This document shows, one piece after another, positions 51,101 to 63,900 of a stretch of 64,000 nt of DNA. The notes under the pieces were generated by a model, which was given only the letters and a program-made list of their open reading frames with translations, had not been told where the DNA came from and did not search any database. A program made the position numbers and the translations under genes. Source of the stretch: Sinonovacula constricta (Eukaryota; Mollusca; Bivalvia; Cardiida; Solecurtidae); the NCBI GenBank assembly GCA_007844125.1, contig CM017573.1, positions 1,264,293 to 1,328,292 on the forward strand, read 5' to 3'. Each line of letters opens with the position of its first letter. The stretch's first letter is position 1.

Positions 51101-54100
51101 AACGAGGACCTATTTAGGAACGGTACATTAACAAAATATTCTCATTTTGAATGAGACATCAAATTCAGGAAGGTATCATTAAGCACTGTATAATGTATGG
51201 GTACAATTAAAATCATTTTAATTTTATAGTTGCTGACTTTTACTGACCCTTTCTGCTTAGTGGTGGTGTGAAGTATTAAAGGGTGATTACTCATACCAAT
51301 ACACAAAAATTAAAGGGACCTAACCGGACCCGTTAAATCCTTTTTTAATGAGGAGCTTAATGGTTTTTATGAAAAGATAACTGCTCAGTGAGTAGATGTG
51401 GGGTCAAAAATTTAGAAATCTTATGTCTGATGAAATACTTGGCTAGTGTAAGATTTATTTGCCAAATTTAAACCAATCAGTGAATTGATAAGCCTTTGTT
51501 TAGTAAGCTCTAATCATTTTGTGGCATAATAAAATGTAAATCAACAAGCAATAAATGCCCCACACTGCACCACATGGATGACAAAATTATGGTCATTTTA
51601 AGTGAAATGTTGCCAACTCTAATAACTGCCTGCAACAAGACTAACCAGTGATACACATCTTATAATTATACAAGATGCTCAACCAACATTGGCATTTTAG
51701 CAAGAGGTGCTGCATATAAGAGCAAAGATAAATACAGTAAAACCTCTCCACAGCGACATCTGGCGCGAAAAGGTGTTGCTGCTGAGAGGTGTTGCTGCTC
51801 AGAGGTTTCAATGAGACAAGAAAAAATGTGTATTTTAATAGTTTTGTACTTCAGGCAATCAGCATTTGCTTGTCTATTACAAAAACAATATCGTCAGTAA
51901 CGGACCTGTATCTGAGTTCTGCCGCAGCCCAACTCAGTAGCAATAGACTGTGCTGACCTTTCTTGTTCTAACAACTTAATTTCAGTAACACTCTGCTCTA
52001 ACGCAAGGTAAACCTTTTTATAAGACATTTCAAGACAAAATGACCAGTATTCCAGTATTGAGTCATGCAAAGACTGATATACCATTAAAAATCGAATTTA
52101 TAGTCAGACATGCTAAAACAATGACAGTTTGCATTTAGCACTTGACGTAAATATCTTTTTAAGTAAGCAATCAATACAGTGATATCTTTTAATCTTTCGA
52201 TCAATTAAAGAAAACAAACCAACCCGTTAACATTATCAATAGTTGACACTTCTTTCACACGTTTCCGCAATAACCTAAATCTACAACGGCATGTTTGTAG
52301 CATGCAGCTGGTTTCCCGTCCAACTGTAACTTGATTCCAATTAACACCTTCTCAACAGGCTACAAGCAGTGATCAGCCGACCGCGTGACATTTCTGGTGT
52401 ACGCGACAGACTGTTCTAAAAATAGCTGCACTGGTGTTGCTAAGCAGAGGTTAAACTAGCCTCAGGGAAGAGATTTACACGGCCGCTTACCGCTTCGCGT
52501 AGGAGTTGCTGCTTAGAGGTTAAAATGCGCTGAAAACTACTGGGGGGGGGGGGGGAATTAAATGCCGCGGCTTAGAGGTAGCCGCTGCTTAGAGGTGCCG
52601 CTTCGAGAGGTTTTACTGTATATAAAATATTTTCCGATTCATATTTGTATTTGAAATAATACAAAACACTGCTGTATTAAAAATATACCTCTTTCTATCA
52701 AATGTTTCAAATTTCACATTTTCTGCTGTCATTATTTATAATAACAACTTTTGTAATCAAATGAACATCTGGAATGTCCAAGTAGCATCTAATGTATTAA
52801 TCCAGGTTAAAAAAAACAAGCTAAACCAGTCTCCAGAGACTGTTTCTAATACATCATAGCTCTGAGCCTTTCAACATCTATGTTTCCTCGGGCTTTTATT
52901 TATACTTGTCAACCTTTAAGAACTATTAATACCCCTTACTAGAGTGTGACCACTTGGTCATGTGCCTGACGCTCTGTTTTGTTAAAGAAGGAATTGTTCT
53001 GTGCTTTTATTGCATAACACTTACAAAATCTCCTACAGGGTTATATGTATACAGTTCCAACTCAGCTGAGGGTCTTATGAGTTGAGTACCACTCAAGGAA
53101 TAGAGATTAAACCACTTAACCGACCTCCTTGCTAGGGGAGAACTCCAGTAGAAGGTTACACAAGGTAGAGGATGCAACCGCCAGCACTTCCGGGGGACCA
53201 TCCTGGATCAGCTGGAATAAAGCACAAAGAATAGGAAAAAAATAAAAAATACATAAATAAATAAAGGGTTAATGTTAAATTTTAAATGCTTAAAAAAAGT
53301 TTTGTCATTATATTTCATTATGAAAAGGGAGAATATAAAAAGACAAGAGTTATCCTTCTGGAATTCTGCACTTTGGGCCAATTTTGAAGTGAATTGAGTG
53401 ATAGAATTTTTTTGTAGACAACCATTTTCTTTAGATTGAAAAAGGAGAAAATTGGAAACTTGGATGGACAAAAGTTTTTGTTCTTCCAATTAACACTCTA
53501 TTAATTGCTGTCTGTAGTCTTAGTATGGATATATAGTGACAAAGTTATTAAAAGACTTCATCACAAATTCTTCAAAGATGCACTTCACTTTTTTACCGTT
53601 ATAGTATTAACTATTATTATAGCTTTAACAAAAACAATGAGCCTACACTGACTATTCTATGTAGACAAAGGGGCATAACTGTGCATAAAACAATTTTAGG
53701 GATTTTCTGAAATATAGAAATGGTTTCCACATTTGATTGTGAGACAAAAAATCCAAGCTTGAAGTGAATACCTTTGAAGTTTTTCAAGTACTGAGCCTTA
53801 ACAGAAAGGTTAATGAATAAGAGAGCCATAAGCATAGCTCCAATTTTTTTGACATGTGGAGCTACAAATGATCAATGATCTTATTTTCATTTAAATTTAT
53901 TAAACGTTCCACACATTACTTAAGCATATAAAATTACTTAAGTTTCTTGTTTAAATATTTTACATCGCACTGACACAATTATGGTCATATTGTTGACAAC
54001 CAGCTAACTACTGGTGGAGGAAGACCCCAAACTTATAGACTTACGTCTGCCCAGACCAGGACTCGAACCCACACAGTGAGGGGCTGGGGAGTTTCAAGTC

Positions 54101-54728
54101 ACTGATTTAACCGGTCGGCCACGGGCGCACCTCCCCCACCCATTTTGTAAGTCTGAAGGACTGTAAAGTTAATTGTTCGAGACCCAAAATGACCTCAATC
54201 CCCAGCTTTCTTCCAAAGAGAAACTGGACACAAGTTTGGTCAATCTGTTCTTATTACTGCTTGACTATTGCACTTAAGTCATCACCTAAGCAGCAGGCTA
54301 GCACCAAAGCCATGAAAGTTTTTGCCCCAGTGGACTTTATAGTAAGTGATTGTAACCTAACATTCTATCAGCATTATTGTTTAATTCAATATATTTTTTA
54401 CTGGTATAACAATTGCTAATTTAAAGAGTATACAGTAAAGACCAGTGCCCTCCCTATCTCCCATATGTCCCATAACACACAAATTTAATTAATGGTATAT
54501 AACTTTGGGAATAACATTTGTCTAGTTCGATATATATAAGTATAGTAAGCATCATATCTGTACCTTGAGGATGGGTCTCCAGAGGGCGTGGTCCTGGAAC
54601 GTGGTCCTCAGAAGCTGGACTGACCGTGACCGACTGTGGAGACACCTGATCGCAGCAGCAGCAACCTTCATGTCTGAGCTGTTCAACCCCTGTACCACAC
54701 ACTCCATCAACTTGTCTGTATCGATGAT
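42167..54728 (-). CDS. ARMC8: ARMC8, armadillo repeat-containing protein 8 (3' half, 8 exons)
   Basis: Minus-strand exons in coding order: 54564-54728, 53125-53211, 50680-50772, 50108-50257, 49657-49752, 48622-48717, 42735-42807, 42167-42260. All have GT-AG boundaries and compatible phases (0,0,0,0,0,0,1,2). They encode about 305 residues of armadillo repeats that match vertebrate ARMC8 along their length: [44 protein letters not shown] with [80 protein letters not shown] and [16 protein letters not shown]8 is the Gid5-type scaffold subunit of the CTLH E3 ubiquitin ligase, found in cytoplasm and nucleus. The N-terminal half is not in the window and should lie beyond 64000. The last exon either ends at an in-frame TAG after FDK (42164-42166) or splices at GTAGGT to a short exon not found. 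All introns contain repeats. Confidence 0.95.
42808..46017. other. ARMC8 intron, left part
   Basis: AT-rich sequence within the 5.8-kb intron between the exons at 42735-42807 and 48622-48717. No gene is recognised. A short ATTCAAAT tandem motif lies at 45275-45310. Positions 45670-46017 may be the 5' region of the LINE that follows. Confidence 0.5.
46018..47834 (+). pseudogene. Non-LTR retrotransposon (LINE) endonuclease region, interrupted by a MITE
   Basis: Plus-strand frames give an apurinic-type endonuclease domain: [43 protein letters not shown], then [27 protein letters not shown] and [11 protein letters not shown]. The linker toward the reverse transcriptase resumes after the insert with [19 protein letters not shown] and [19 protein letters not shown]. 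The element is inactive: frameshifts occur near 46257 and 46470, and the expected GDFN catalytic motif reads GEPR. A 593-bp insert splits HTEIQ from RYLES. The reading frame stops at 47832-47834, and no reverse transcriptase follows, so the copy is 3'-truncated or rearranged. It lies antisense inside an ARMC8 intron. Confidence 0.85.
46931..47523. mobile_element. MITE-like insert with TACAGC target-site duplication
   Basis: A 593-bp segment that splits the LINE frame. It starts agaggtgtaga and ends tctacacctctg, an inverted repeat, and a second inverted pair ggtcgagtgaa (46968) and ttcactcgacc (47459) lies further in. TACAGC occurs at 46925-46930 and 47524-47529. Removing the insert and one TACAGC restores the LINE reading frame (TEIQ to RYLES). 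No transposase is seen inside, so it is non-autonomous. The superfamily is unknown. Confidence 0.85.
47835..48183. other. ARMC8 intron, after the LINE
   Basis: AT-rich sequence with no recognised feature. It may include residual LINE sequence. Confidence 0.4.
48184..48269. repeat. Long hairpin: 28-bp perfect inverted repeat with 30-bp spacer
   Basis: The left arm at 48184-48211 (ataccaggttagtgttgata plus 8 more bases) is the exact reverse complement of the right arm at 48242-48269. The spacer is itself nearly palindromic (gtttaccatgc against gcatgataac), so the full 86 nt could fold almost without a gap. It lies in an ARMC8 intron, about 350 bp downstream of an exon in the sense of + coordinates. 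It could be a foldback or MITE relic, or an RNA hairpin. Confidence 0.93.
49375..49560 (-). mobile_element. tRNA-derived SINE (family B), copy 2, in ARMC8 intron
   Basis: On the minus strand it reads ggggtaaccatggcatagtg gtagagcc, then gcataggttcaagtcccgtt, with a body like that at 32530-32757 (ggttctaccaagacatttgt region). It is in the same orientation as ARMC8. Confidence 0.75.
51894..52085 (-). pseudogene. pogo-type transposase N-terminal HTH remnant
   Basis: The minus-strand frame contains [20 protein letters not shown] followed by [14 protein letters not shown], a CENP-B/psq-like helix-turn-helix as in pogo transposases. It ends at a stop shortly after the HTH. No DDE catalytic domain remains in the element. 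Confidence 0.75.
52542..52555. repeat. Poly-G run within the pogo element
   Basis: Run of about 14 G residues. Length may be unstable. Confidence 0.85.
53960..54140 (-). mobile_element. tRNA-derived SINE (family B), copy 3, in ARMC8 intron
   Basis: On the minus strand it reads gtgcgcccgtggccgaccgg ttaaatc, then gtgggttcgagtcctggtct, with a body gacgtaagtctataagtttg. It is more diverged than the other two family-B copies. Confidence 0.7.
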
Positions 54729-54987
54729 CTTGAGAAAACATGGTTTATAGGACATTGTATGCTTGTATTGATTAAACACAATTTTTCTTTATAGGATACT
54801 TACAAATCAATCAAGCTAGGAAGGTGTAATGCTCAGGCCAGAGCCATGTCAAGCATTGTATATGAGTATTTGTCATGTTTCAGAAGGAAACTAATCATAA
54901 AACACACTTATTATTACTATCACAGATAGAAATTCCTATCATTACACTTTATAAACTTTATTGCCAACAAAATCAGGATTGTTTGAT

Positions 54988-57900
54988 AATGTCGGGCTAT
55001 TATATCCTGGCTATCTCTAATCTCTGTCCAGTGTATATTGCCTATCTATAATGTCGGGCTATTATATCCTGGCTATCTCTAATCTCTGTCCAGTGTATAT
55101 TGCCTATCTATAATGTCGGGCTATTATATCCTGGCTATCTCTAATCTCTATCCAGTATATATTGCCTATCTATAATGTCGGGCTATTATATCCTGGCTAT
55201 CTCTAATCTCTATCCAGTATATATTGCCTATCTATAATGTCGGGCTATTATATCCTGGCTATCTGTAATCTCTATCCGGTATATATTGCCTATCTGTAAT
55301 GCCGGGCTATTATATCCTGGCTATCTCTAATCTCTGTCCAGTATATATTGCCTATCTATAATGTCGGCTTATTATATCCTGGCTATCTCTAATGTCTATC
55401 CGGTATATATTGCCTATCTATAATGTCGGCCTATTATATCCTGGCTATCTCTAATCTCTGTCCAGTATATATTGCCTATCTATAATGTCGGCTTATTATA
55501 TCCTGGCTATCTCTAATTCCTATCCAGTATATATTGCCTATCTGTAATGTCGGGCTATTATATCCTGGCTATCTCTAATCAATGTCCAGTATATATTGCC
55601 TATCTGTAATGCCGGGCTATTATATCCTGGCTATCTCTAATCTCTGTCCAGTATAGATTGCCTATCTATAATCTCTATCCAGTATATATTGCCTATCTCT
55701 AATCTCTATCCAGTATATATTGCCTATCTATAATGCCGGGCTATTATATCCTGGCTATCTGTAATCTCTATCCAGTATATATTGCCTATCTATAATGCCG
55801 GGCTATTATATCCTGGCTATCACTAATCTCTGTCCAGTATATATTGCCTATCTGTAATGTCGGGCTATTATATCCTGGCTTTCTGTAATCTCTATCCAGT
55901 ATATATTGTCTATCTGTAATGTCGGCCTATTTTATCCTGGCTATCTCTAATCTCTGTCCAGTATATATTGCCTATCTATAATGTCGGCCTATTATATCCT
56001 GGCTATCTCTAATCTCTGTCCAGTATATATTGCCTATCTATAATGTCGGCCTATTATATCCTGGCTATCTGTAATCTCTATCCAGTATATATTGCCTATC
56101 TATAATGCCGGGCTATTATATCCTGGCTATGTCTAATCTCTATCCAGTATATATTGCCTATCTATAATGTCGGCCTATTATATCCTGGCTATCTCTAATC
56201 TCTGTCCAGTATATATTGCCTATCTATAATGTCGGCCTATTATATCCTGGCTATCTCTAATCTCTGTCCAGTATATATTGCCTATCTACAATGTCGGGCT
56301 GTTATATCCTGGCTATCTGTAATCTCTATCCAGTATATATTGCCTATCTATAATGTCGGGCTATTATATCCTGGCTATCTGTAATCTCTATCCAGTATAT
56401 ATTGCCTATCTATAATGCCGGGCTATTATATCCTGGCAATCTCTAATCTCTATCCAGTATATATTGCCTATCTATAATGTCGGCCTATTATATCCTGGCT
56501 ATCTCTAATCTCTGTCCACTATATATTGCCTATCTATAATGTCGGCCTATTATATCCTGGCTATCTCTAATCTCTATCCAGTATATATTGCCTATCTATA
56601 ATGTCGGCCTATTATATCCTGGCTATCTCTAATCTCTATCCAGTATATATTGCCTATCTATAATGTCGGGCTATTATATCCTGGCTATCTGTAATCTCTA
56701 TCCAGTATATATTGCCTATCTATAATGCCGGGCTATTATATCCTGGCTGTCTCAAATCTCTATCCAGTATATATTGCCTATCTATAATGTCGGGCTGTTA
56801 TATCCTGGCTATCTCTAATCTCTATCCAGTATATATTGCCTATCTATAATGTCGGCCTATTATATCCTGTCTATCTCTAATCTCTGTCCAGTATATATTG
56901 CCTATCTATAATGTCGGGCTGTTATATCCTGGCTATCTGTAATCTCTATCCAGTATATATTGCCTATCTATAATGTCGGGCTATTATATCCTGGCTATCT
57001 GTAATCTCTATCCGGTATATATTGCCTATCTGTAATGTCGGGCAGTTATATCCTGGCTATCTCTAATCTCTGTCCAGTATATATTGCCTATCTATAATGT
57101 CGGGCTATTATATCCTGGCTATCTGTAATCTCTATCCAGTATATATTGCCTATCTATAATGTCGGGCTATTATATCCTGGCTATCTCTAATCTCTATCCA
57201 GTATATGTTGCCTATCTATAATGTCGGGCTATTATATCCTAGCTATCTCTAATCTCTGTCCAGTATATACTGCCTATCTATAATGTCGGCCTATTATATC
57301 CTGGCTATCTCTAATCTCTATCCAGTATATATTGCCTATCTATAATGCCGGGCTATTATATCCTGGCTGTCTCAAATCTCTATCCAGTATATATTGCCTA
57401 TCTATAATGCCGGGCTATAATATCCTGGCTATCTCTAATCTCTGTCCAGTATATATTGCCTATCTATAATGCCGGGCTATTATATCCTGGCTATCTCTAA
57501 TCTCTATCAAGTATATATTGCCTATCTGTAATCTCTTTCCAGTATACATTGCCTATCTATAATCTCTATCTAGTATATATTGCCTATCTATAATGTCGGC
57601 CTATTATATACTGGCTATCTCTAATCTCTATCGAGTATATATTGCCTATCTGTAATGCCGGACTATTATATCCTGGATATCTCTAATCTCTGTCCAGTAT
57701 ATATTGACTATCTGTAATGCCGGGCTATTATATCCTGGCTATCTCTAATCTCTGTCCAGTATATATTGAGTATCTATAATCTCTATCCAGTATATATTGC
57801 CTATCTCTAATCTCTGTCCAGTATATATTGCCTATCTATAATGTCGGCCTATTATATCCTGGCTATCTGTAATTTCTATCCAGTATATATTGCCTATCTA

Positions 57901-60900
57901 TATTGTCGGCCTATTATATCCTGGCTATCTGTAATCTCTATCCAGTATATATTGCCTATCTCTAATGTCGGCCTATTATATCCTGGCTATCTGTAATGTC
58001 TATCCAGTATATATTGCCTAGCTGTAATCTCTATCCAGTATATATTGCCTATCTGTAATGACGGGCTATTATATCCTGGTTATCTCTAATTCCTATCCAG
58101 TATATATTGCCTATCTCTAATGTCGGCCTATTATATCCTGGCTATCTGTAATGTCTATCCAGTATATATTGCCTAGCTGTAATCTCTATCCAGTATATAT
58201 TGCCTATCTGTAATGACGGGCTATTACATCCTGGTTATCTCTAATTCCTATCCAGTGTATATTGCCTATCTGTAATGCCGAGCTATTATATCCTGGCTAT
58301 CTCTAATCTCTATCCAGTATATATTGCCTATTTGTAATGCCGGGCTATTATATCCTGGCTATTTCTAATCTCTCTCCAGTATATATTGCCTATCTATAAT
58401 GTCGGCCTATCATATCCTGGCTATCTCTAATCTCTATCCAGTATATATTGCCTATCTATTATGCCGGGCTATTATATCCTGGCTGTCTCGAATCTCTATC
58501 CAGTATATATTGCCTATCTATAATGCCGGGCTATAATATCCTGGCTATCTCTAATCTCTGTCCAGTATATATTGCCTATCTGTAATGCCGGGCTATTATA
58601 TCCTGGCTATCTCTAATCTCTATCCAGTATATATTGCCTATCTGTAATCTCTTTCCAGTATACATTGCCTATCTATAATCTCTATCCAGTATATATTGCC
58701 TATCTATAATGTCGGCCTATTATATACTGGCTATCTCTAATCTCTATCGAGTATATATTGCCTATCTGTAATGCCAGCCTATTATATCCTTGCTATCTCT
58801 AATCTCTGTCCAGTATATATTGCCTATCTATAATGTCGGGCTATTATATCCTGGATATCTCTAATCTCTGTCCAGTATATATTGACTATCTGTAATGCCG
58901 GGCTATTATATCCTGGCTATCTCTAATCTCTGTCCATTATATATTGAGTATATATAATCTCTATCCAGTATTTATTTTCTATCTCTAATCTCTGTCCAGT
59001 ATATATTGCCTATCTCTAATGTCGGCCTATTATATCCTGGCTATCTGTAATCTCTATCCAGTATATATTGCCTATCTCTAATGTCGGCCTATTATATCCT
59101 GGCTATCTGTAATCTCTATCCAGTATATATTGCCTATCTGTAATGACGGGCTATTATATCCTGGTTATCTCTAATTCCTATCCAGTATATATTGCCTATC
59201 TCTAAAGTCGGCCTATTGTATCCTGGCTATCTGTAATGTCTATCCAGTATATATTGCCTAGCTATAATCTCTATCCAGTATATATTGCCTATCTGTAATG
59301 ACGGGCTATTATATCCTGGTTATCTCTAATTCCTATCCAGTGTATATTGCCTATCTGTAATGCCGGGCTATTATATCCTGGCTATCTCTAATCTCTATCC
59401 AGTATATATTGCCTATTTGTAATACCGGGCTATTATATCCTGGCTATCTCTAATCTCTATCCAGTATATATTGCCTATCTATAATGTCGGGCTATTATAT
59501 CCTGGCTATCTCTAATCTCTCTCCAGTATATATTGCCTATCTGTAATGTCGGCCTATTATATCCTGGCTATCTGTAACCTCTATCCAGTATATATTGCCT
59601 ATCTGTAATGCCGGGCTATTATATCCTGCCTGTCTCTAATCTCTGTCCAGTAAATATTGCCTATCTATAATGTCGGCCTATTATATCCTGCCTATCTGTA
59701 ATCTCTATCCAGTATATATTGCCTATCTATAATGTCGGGCTATTATATCCTGGCTATCTCTAATCTCTATCCAGTATATATTGCCTATCTATAATGACGG
59801 ACTTTTATATTCTGGCTAACTCTAATGTCTATCCAGTATATATTGCCTATCTGTAATGTCGGCCTATTATATACTGGCTATCTCTAATTCCTATCCAGTA
59901 TATATTACCTATCTATAATGTCGGCCTATTATATCCTGGCTATCTTTAATCTCTGTCCAGTATATATTGCCTATCGGTAATGCCGGGCTATTATATCCTG
60001 GCTATCACTAATCTCTGTCCAGTATATATTGCCTATCTGTAATGTCGGGCTATTATATCCTGCCTTTCTGTAATCTCTATCCAGTATATATTTTCTATCT
60101 GTAATGTCGGCCTATTTTATCCTGGCTTTCTCTAATCTCTGTCCAGTATATATTGCCTATCTATAATGTCGGCCTTTTATATCCTGGCTATCTCTAATCT
60201 CTGTCCAGTATATATTGCCTATCTATAATGTCGGCCTATCATATCCTGGCTATCTCTAATCTCTATCCAGTATATATTGCCTATCTATTATGCCGGGCTA
60301 TTATATCCTGGTTTTCTGTAATCTCTGTCCAGTATATATTGCCTATCTGTAATGCCGGGCTATAATATCCTGGCTATCTCTAATCTCTGTCCTGTATATA
60401 TTGCCTATCTGTAATGCCGGGCTATTATATCCTGGCTATCTCTAATCTCTATCCAGTATATATTGCCTATCTGTAATCTCTTTCCAGTATACATTGCCTA
60501 TCTATAATCTCTATCCAGTATATATTGCCTATCTATAATGTCGGCCTATTATATACTGGCTATCTCTAATCTCTATCGAGTATATATTGCCTATCTGTAA
60601 TGCCAGCCTATTATATCCTGGCTATCTCTTATCTCTGTCCAGTATATATGTTGCCTATCTATAATGTCGGGCTATTATATCCTGGCTATCTCTAATCTCT
60701 GTCCAGTATATATTGAGTATCTATAATCTCTATCCAGTATATATTGACTATCTGTAATCTCTGTCCAGTATATATTGCCTATCTCTAATCTCTGTCCAGT
60801 ATATATTGACTATCTGTAATGCCGGGCTATTATATCCTGGCTATCTCTAATCTCTGTCCATTATATATTGAGTATCTATAATCTCTATCCAGTATATATT

Positions 60901-63900
60901 GTCTATCTCTAATCTCTATCCAGTATATGTTGCCTATCTATAATGTCGGCCTATTATATCCTGGCTATCTGTAATTTCTATCCAGTATATATTGCCTATC
61001 TATAATGTCGGCCTATTATATCCTGGCTATCTCTAATCTCTGTCCAGTATATATTGCCTATCTGTAATGTCGGCCTATTATATCGTGCCTATCTGTAATC
61101 TCTATCCAGTATATATTGCCTATCTATAATGTCGGCCTATTATATCCTGGCTATCTGTAATCTCTATCCAGTATATATTGCCTATCTGTAATGTCGGCCT
61201 ATTATATCGTGGCTATCTGTAATCTCTATCCAGTATATATTGCCTATCTCTAATGTCGGCCTATTATATCCTGGCTATCTGTAATGTCTATCCAGTATAT
61301 ATTGCCTATCTGTAATCTCTATCCAGTATATATTGCCTATCTCTAATGTCGGCCTATTATATCCTGGCTATCTGTAATCTCTATCCATTATATATTGCCT
61401 ATCTGTAATGACGGGCTATTATATCCTGGTTATCTCTAATTCCTATCCAGTATATATTGCCTATCTCTAATGTCGGCCTATTATATCCTGGCTATCTGTA
61501 AGGTCTATCCAGTATATATTGCCTAGCTGTAATCTCTATCCAGTATATATTGCCTATCTGTAATGACGGGCTATTATATCCTGGTCATCTCTAATTCCTA
61601 TCCAGTGTATATTGCCTATCTGTAATGCCGGGCTATTATATCCTGGCTATCTCTAATCTCTATCCAGTATATATTGCCTATTTGTAATACCGGGCTATTA
61701 TATCCTGGCTATCTCTAATCTCTATCCAGTATATATTGCCTATCTATAATGTCGGGCTATTATATCCTGGCTATCTCTAATCTCTCTCCAGTATATATTG
61801 CCTATCTGTAATGTCGGCCTATTATATCCTGGCTATCTGTAACCTCTATCCAGTATATATTGCCTATCTGTAATGCCGGGCTATTATCTCCTGGCTATCT
61901 CTAATCTCTGTCCAGTAAATATTGCCTATCTATAATGTCGGCCTATTATATCCTGCCTATCTGTAATCTCTATCCAGTATATATTGCCTATCTATAATGT
62001 CGGGCTATTATATCCTGGCTATCTCTAATCTCTATCCAGTATATATTGCCTATCTATAATGACGGACTTTTATATTCTGGCTAACTCTAATGTCTATCCA
62101 GTATATATTGCCTATCTGTAATGTCGGCCTATTATATGCTGGCTATCTCTAATTCCTATCCAGTATAGATTACCTATCTATAATGTCGGCCTATTATATC
62201 CTGGCTATCTCAAATGTCTATCCGGTATATATTGCCTATCTGTAATGCCGGGCTATTATATCCTGGCTATCTCTAATCTCTATCCAGTATATATTGCCTA
62301 TCTATAATGTCGGGCTATTATATCCTGGCTATCTGTAATCTCTATCCAGTATATATTGCCTATCTATAATGTCGGCCTATTATATCCTGGCTATCTCAAA
62401 TGTCTATCTGTTATATATTGCCTATCTGTAATGTCGGGCTATTATATCCTGGCTATCTCTTATCTCTATCCAGTATATATTGCCTATCTATAATGTCGGG
62501 CTGTTATATCCTGGCTATCTCTTATCTCTATCCAGTATATATTGCCTATCTATAATGTCGGACTTTTATATCCTGGCTATCTCTAATGTCTATCCAGTAT
62601 ATATTGCCTATCTATAATATCGGCCTATTATATCCTGGCTATCTCTAATTCCTATCCAGTATATATTGCCTATCTGTAATGTCGGCCTATTATATCCTGG
62701 CTATCTCTAATTCCTATCTAGTATATATTACCTATCTATAATGTCGGCCTATTATATCCTGGCTATCTGTAACTCTATCCAGTATATATTGCTTATCTAT
62801 AATGTCGGGCTATTATATCCTGGCTCTCTGTAATCTCTATCCAGTATATATTGCCTATCTATAATGTCGGCCTATTATATCGTGGCTTTCTGTAATCTCT
62901 ATCCAGTATATATTGCCTATCTATAATGTCGGCCTATTATATCCTGGCTATCTCTAATCTTTGTCCAGTATATATTGCCTATCTCTAATGTCGGCCTATT
63001 ATGTCCTGGCTATCTCTAATCTCTGTACAGTATATATTGCCTATCTCTAATCTCTATCCAGTATATATTGCCTATCTATAATGTCGGCCTATTATGTCCT
63101 GGCTATCTCTAATGTCTATCCAGTATATATTGCCTATCTATAATGTCGGCCTATTATATCCTGGCTATCTCTATTGTCTATCCAGTATATATTGCTTATC
63201 TGTAATGTCGGGCTATTATATCCTGGCTATCTCTTACTCTATCCAGTATATATTGCCTATCTATCATGTCGGCCTATTATATCCTGGCTATCTGTAATGT
63301 CTATCCAGTATATATTGCCTGTCTGTAATCTCTATCCAGTATATATTGCCTATCTGTAATCTATATCCAGTATATATTGCCTATCTATAATCTCTATCCG
63401 GTATATATTGCCTATCTATACTGTCGGGCTATTATATCCTGGCTGTCTCTAATCTCTATCCAGTATATATTGCCTATCTATAATGTCGGGCTATTATATC
63501 CTGGCTGTCTCTAATCTCTATCCAGTATATATTGCCTATCTATAATGTCGGCCTATTATATCCTGGCTATCGCTAATGTCTATCCGGTATATATTGCCTA
63601 TCTGTAATGTCGGCCTATTATATCCTGGCAATCTCTAACTCTATCCGATATATATTGCCTATCTATAATGTCGGCCTATTATATCATGGCTATCTGTAAT
63701 CTCTATCCAGTATATATTGCCTATCTATAATGTCGGCCTATTATATTCTGGCTATCTGTAATCTCTATCCAGTATATATTGCCTATCTATAATGTCGGCC
63801 TATTATGTCCTGGCTATCTGTAATCTCTGTCCAGTATATATTGCCTATCTGTAATGTCGGCCTATTATATCCTGGCAATCTCTAACTCTATCCGATATAT

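Larger units (their letters stand above)
51735..52618 (-). mobile_element. Internally deleted pogo/Tigger-type transposon
   Basis: Terminal inverted repeats CAGTAAAACCTCTC (51735) and GAGAGGTTTTACTG (ending 52618) match perfectly over 14 bp and imperfectly over about 24, and are flanked by TA (51733-51734 and 52619-52620). CAGTNNAACCTC ends and TA duplications are typical of pogo-class elements. Subterminal motifs cttagaggt and ctgagaggt recur. The 884-bp length is too short for a full element, and only an N-terminal HTH remnant of the transposase is left. Confidence 0.87.

Noticed and set aside
63094..63359. Open frames in the 62-bp array
   Set aside because: A 62-bp period shifts frame each unit, and open runs are short and repetitive.
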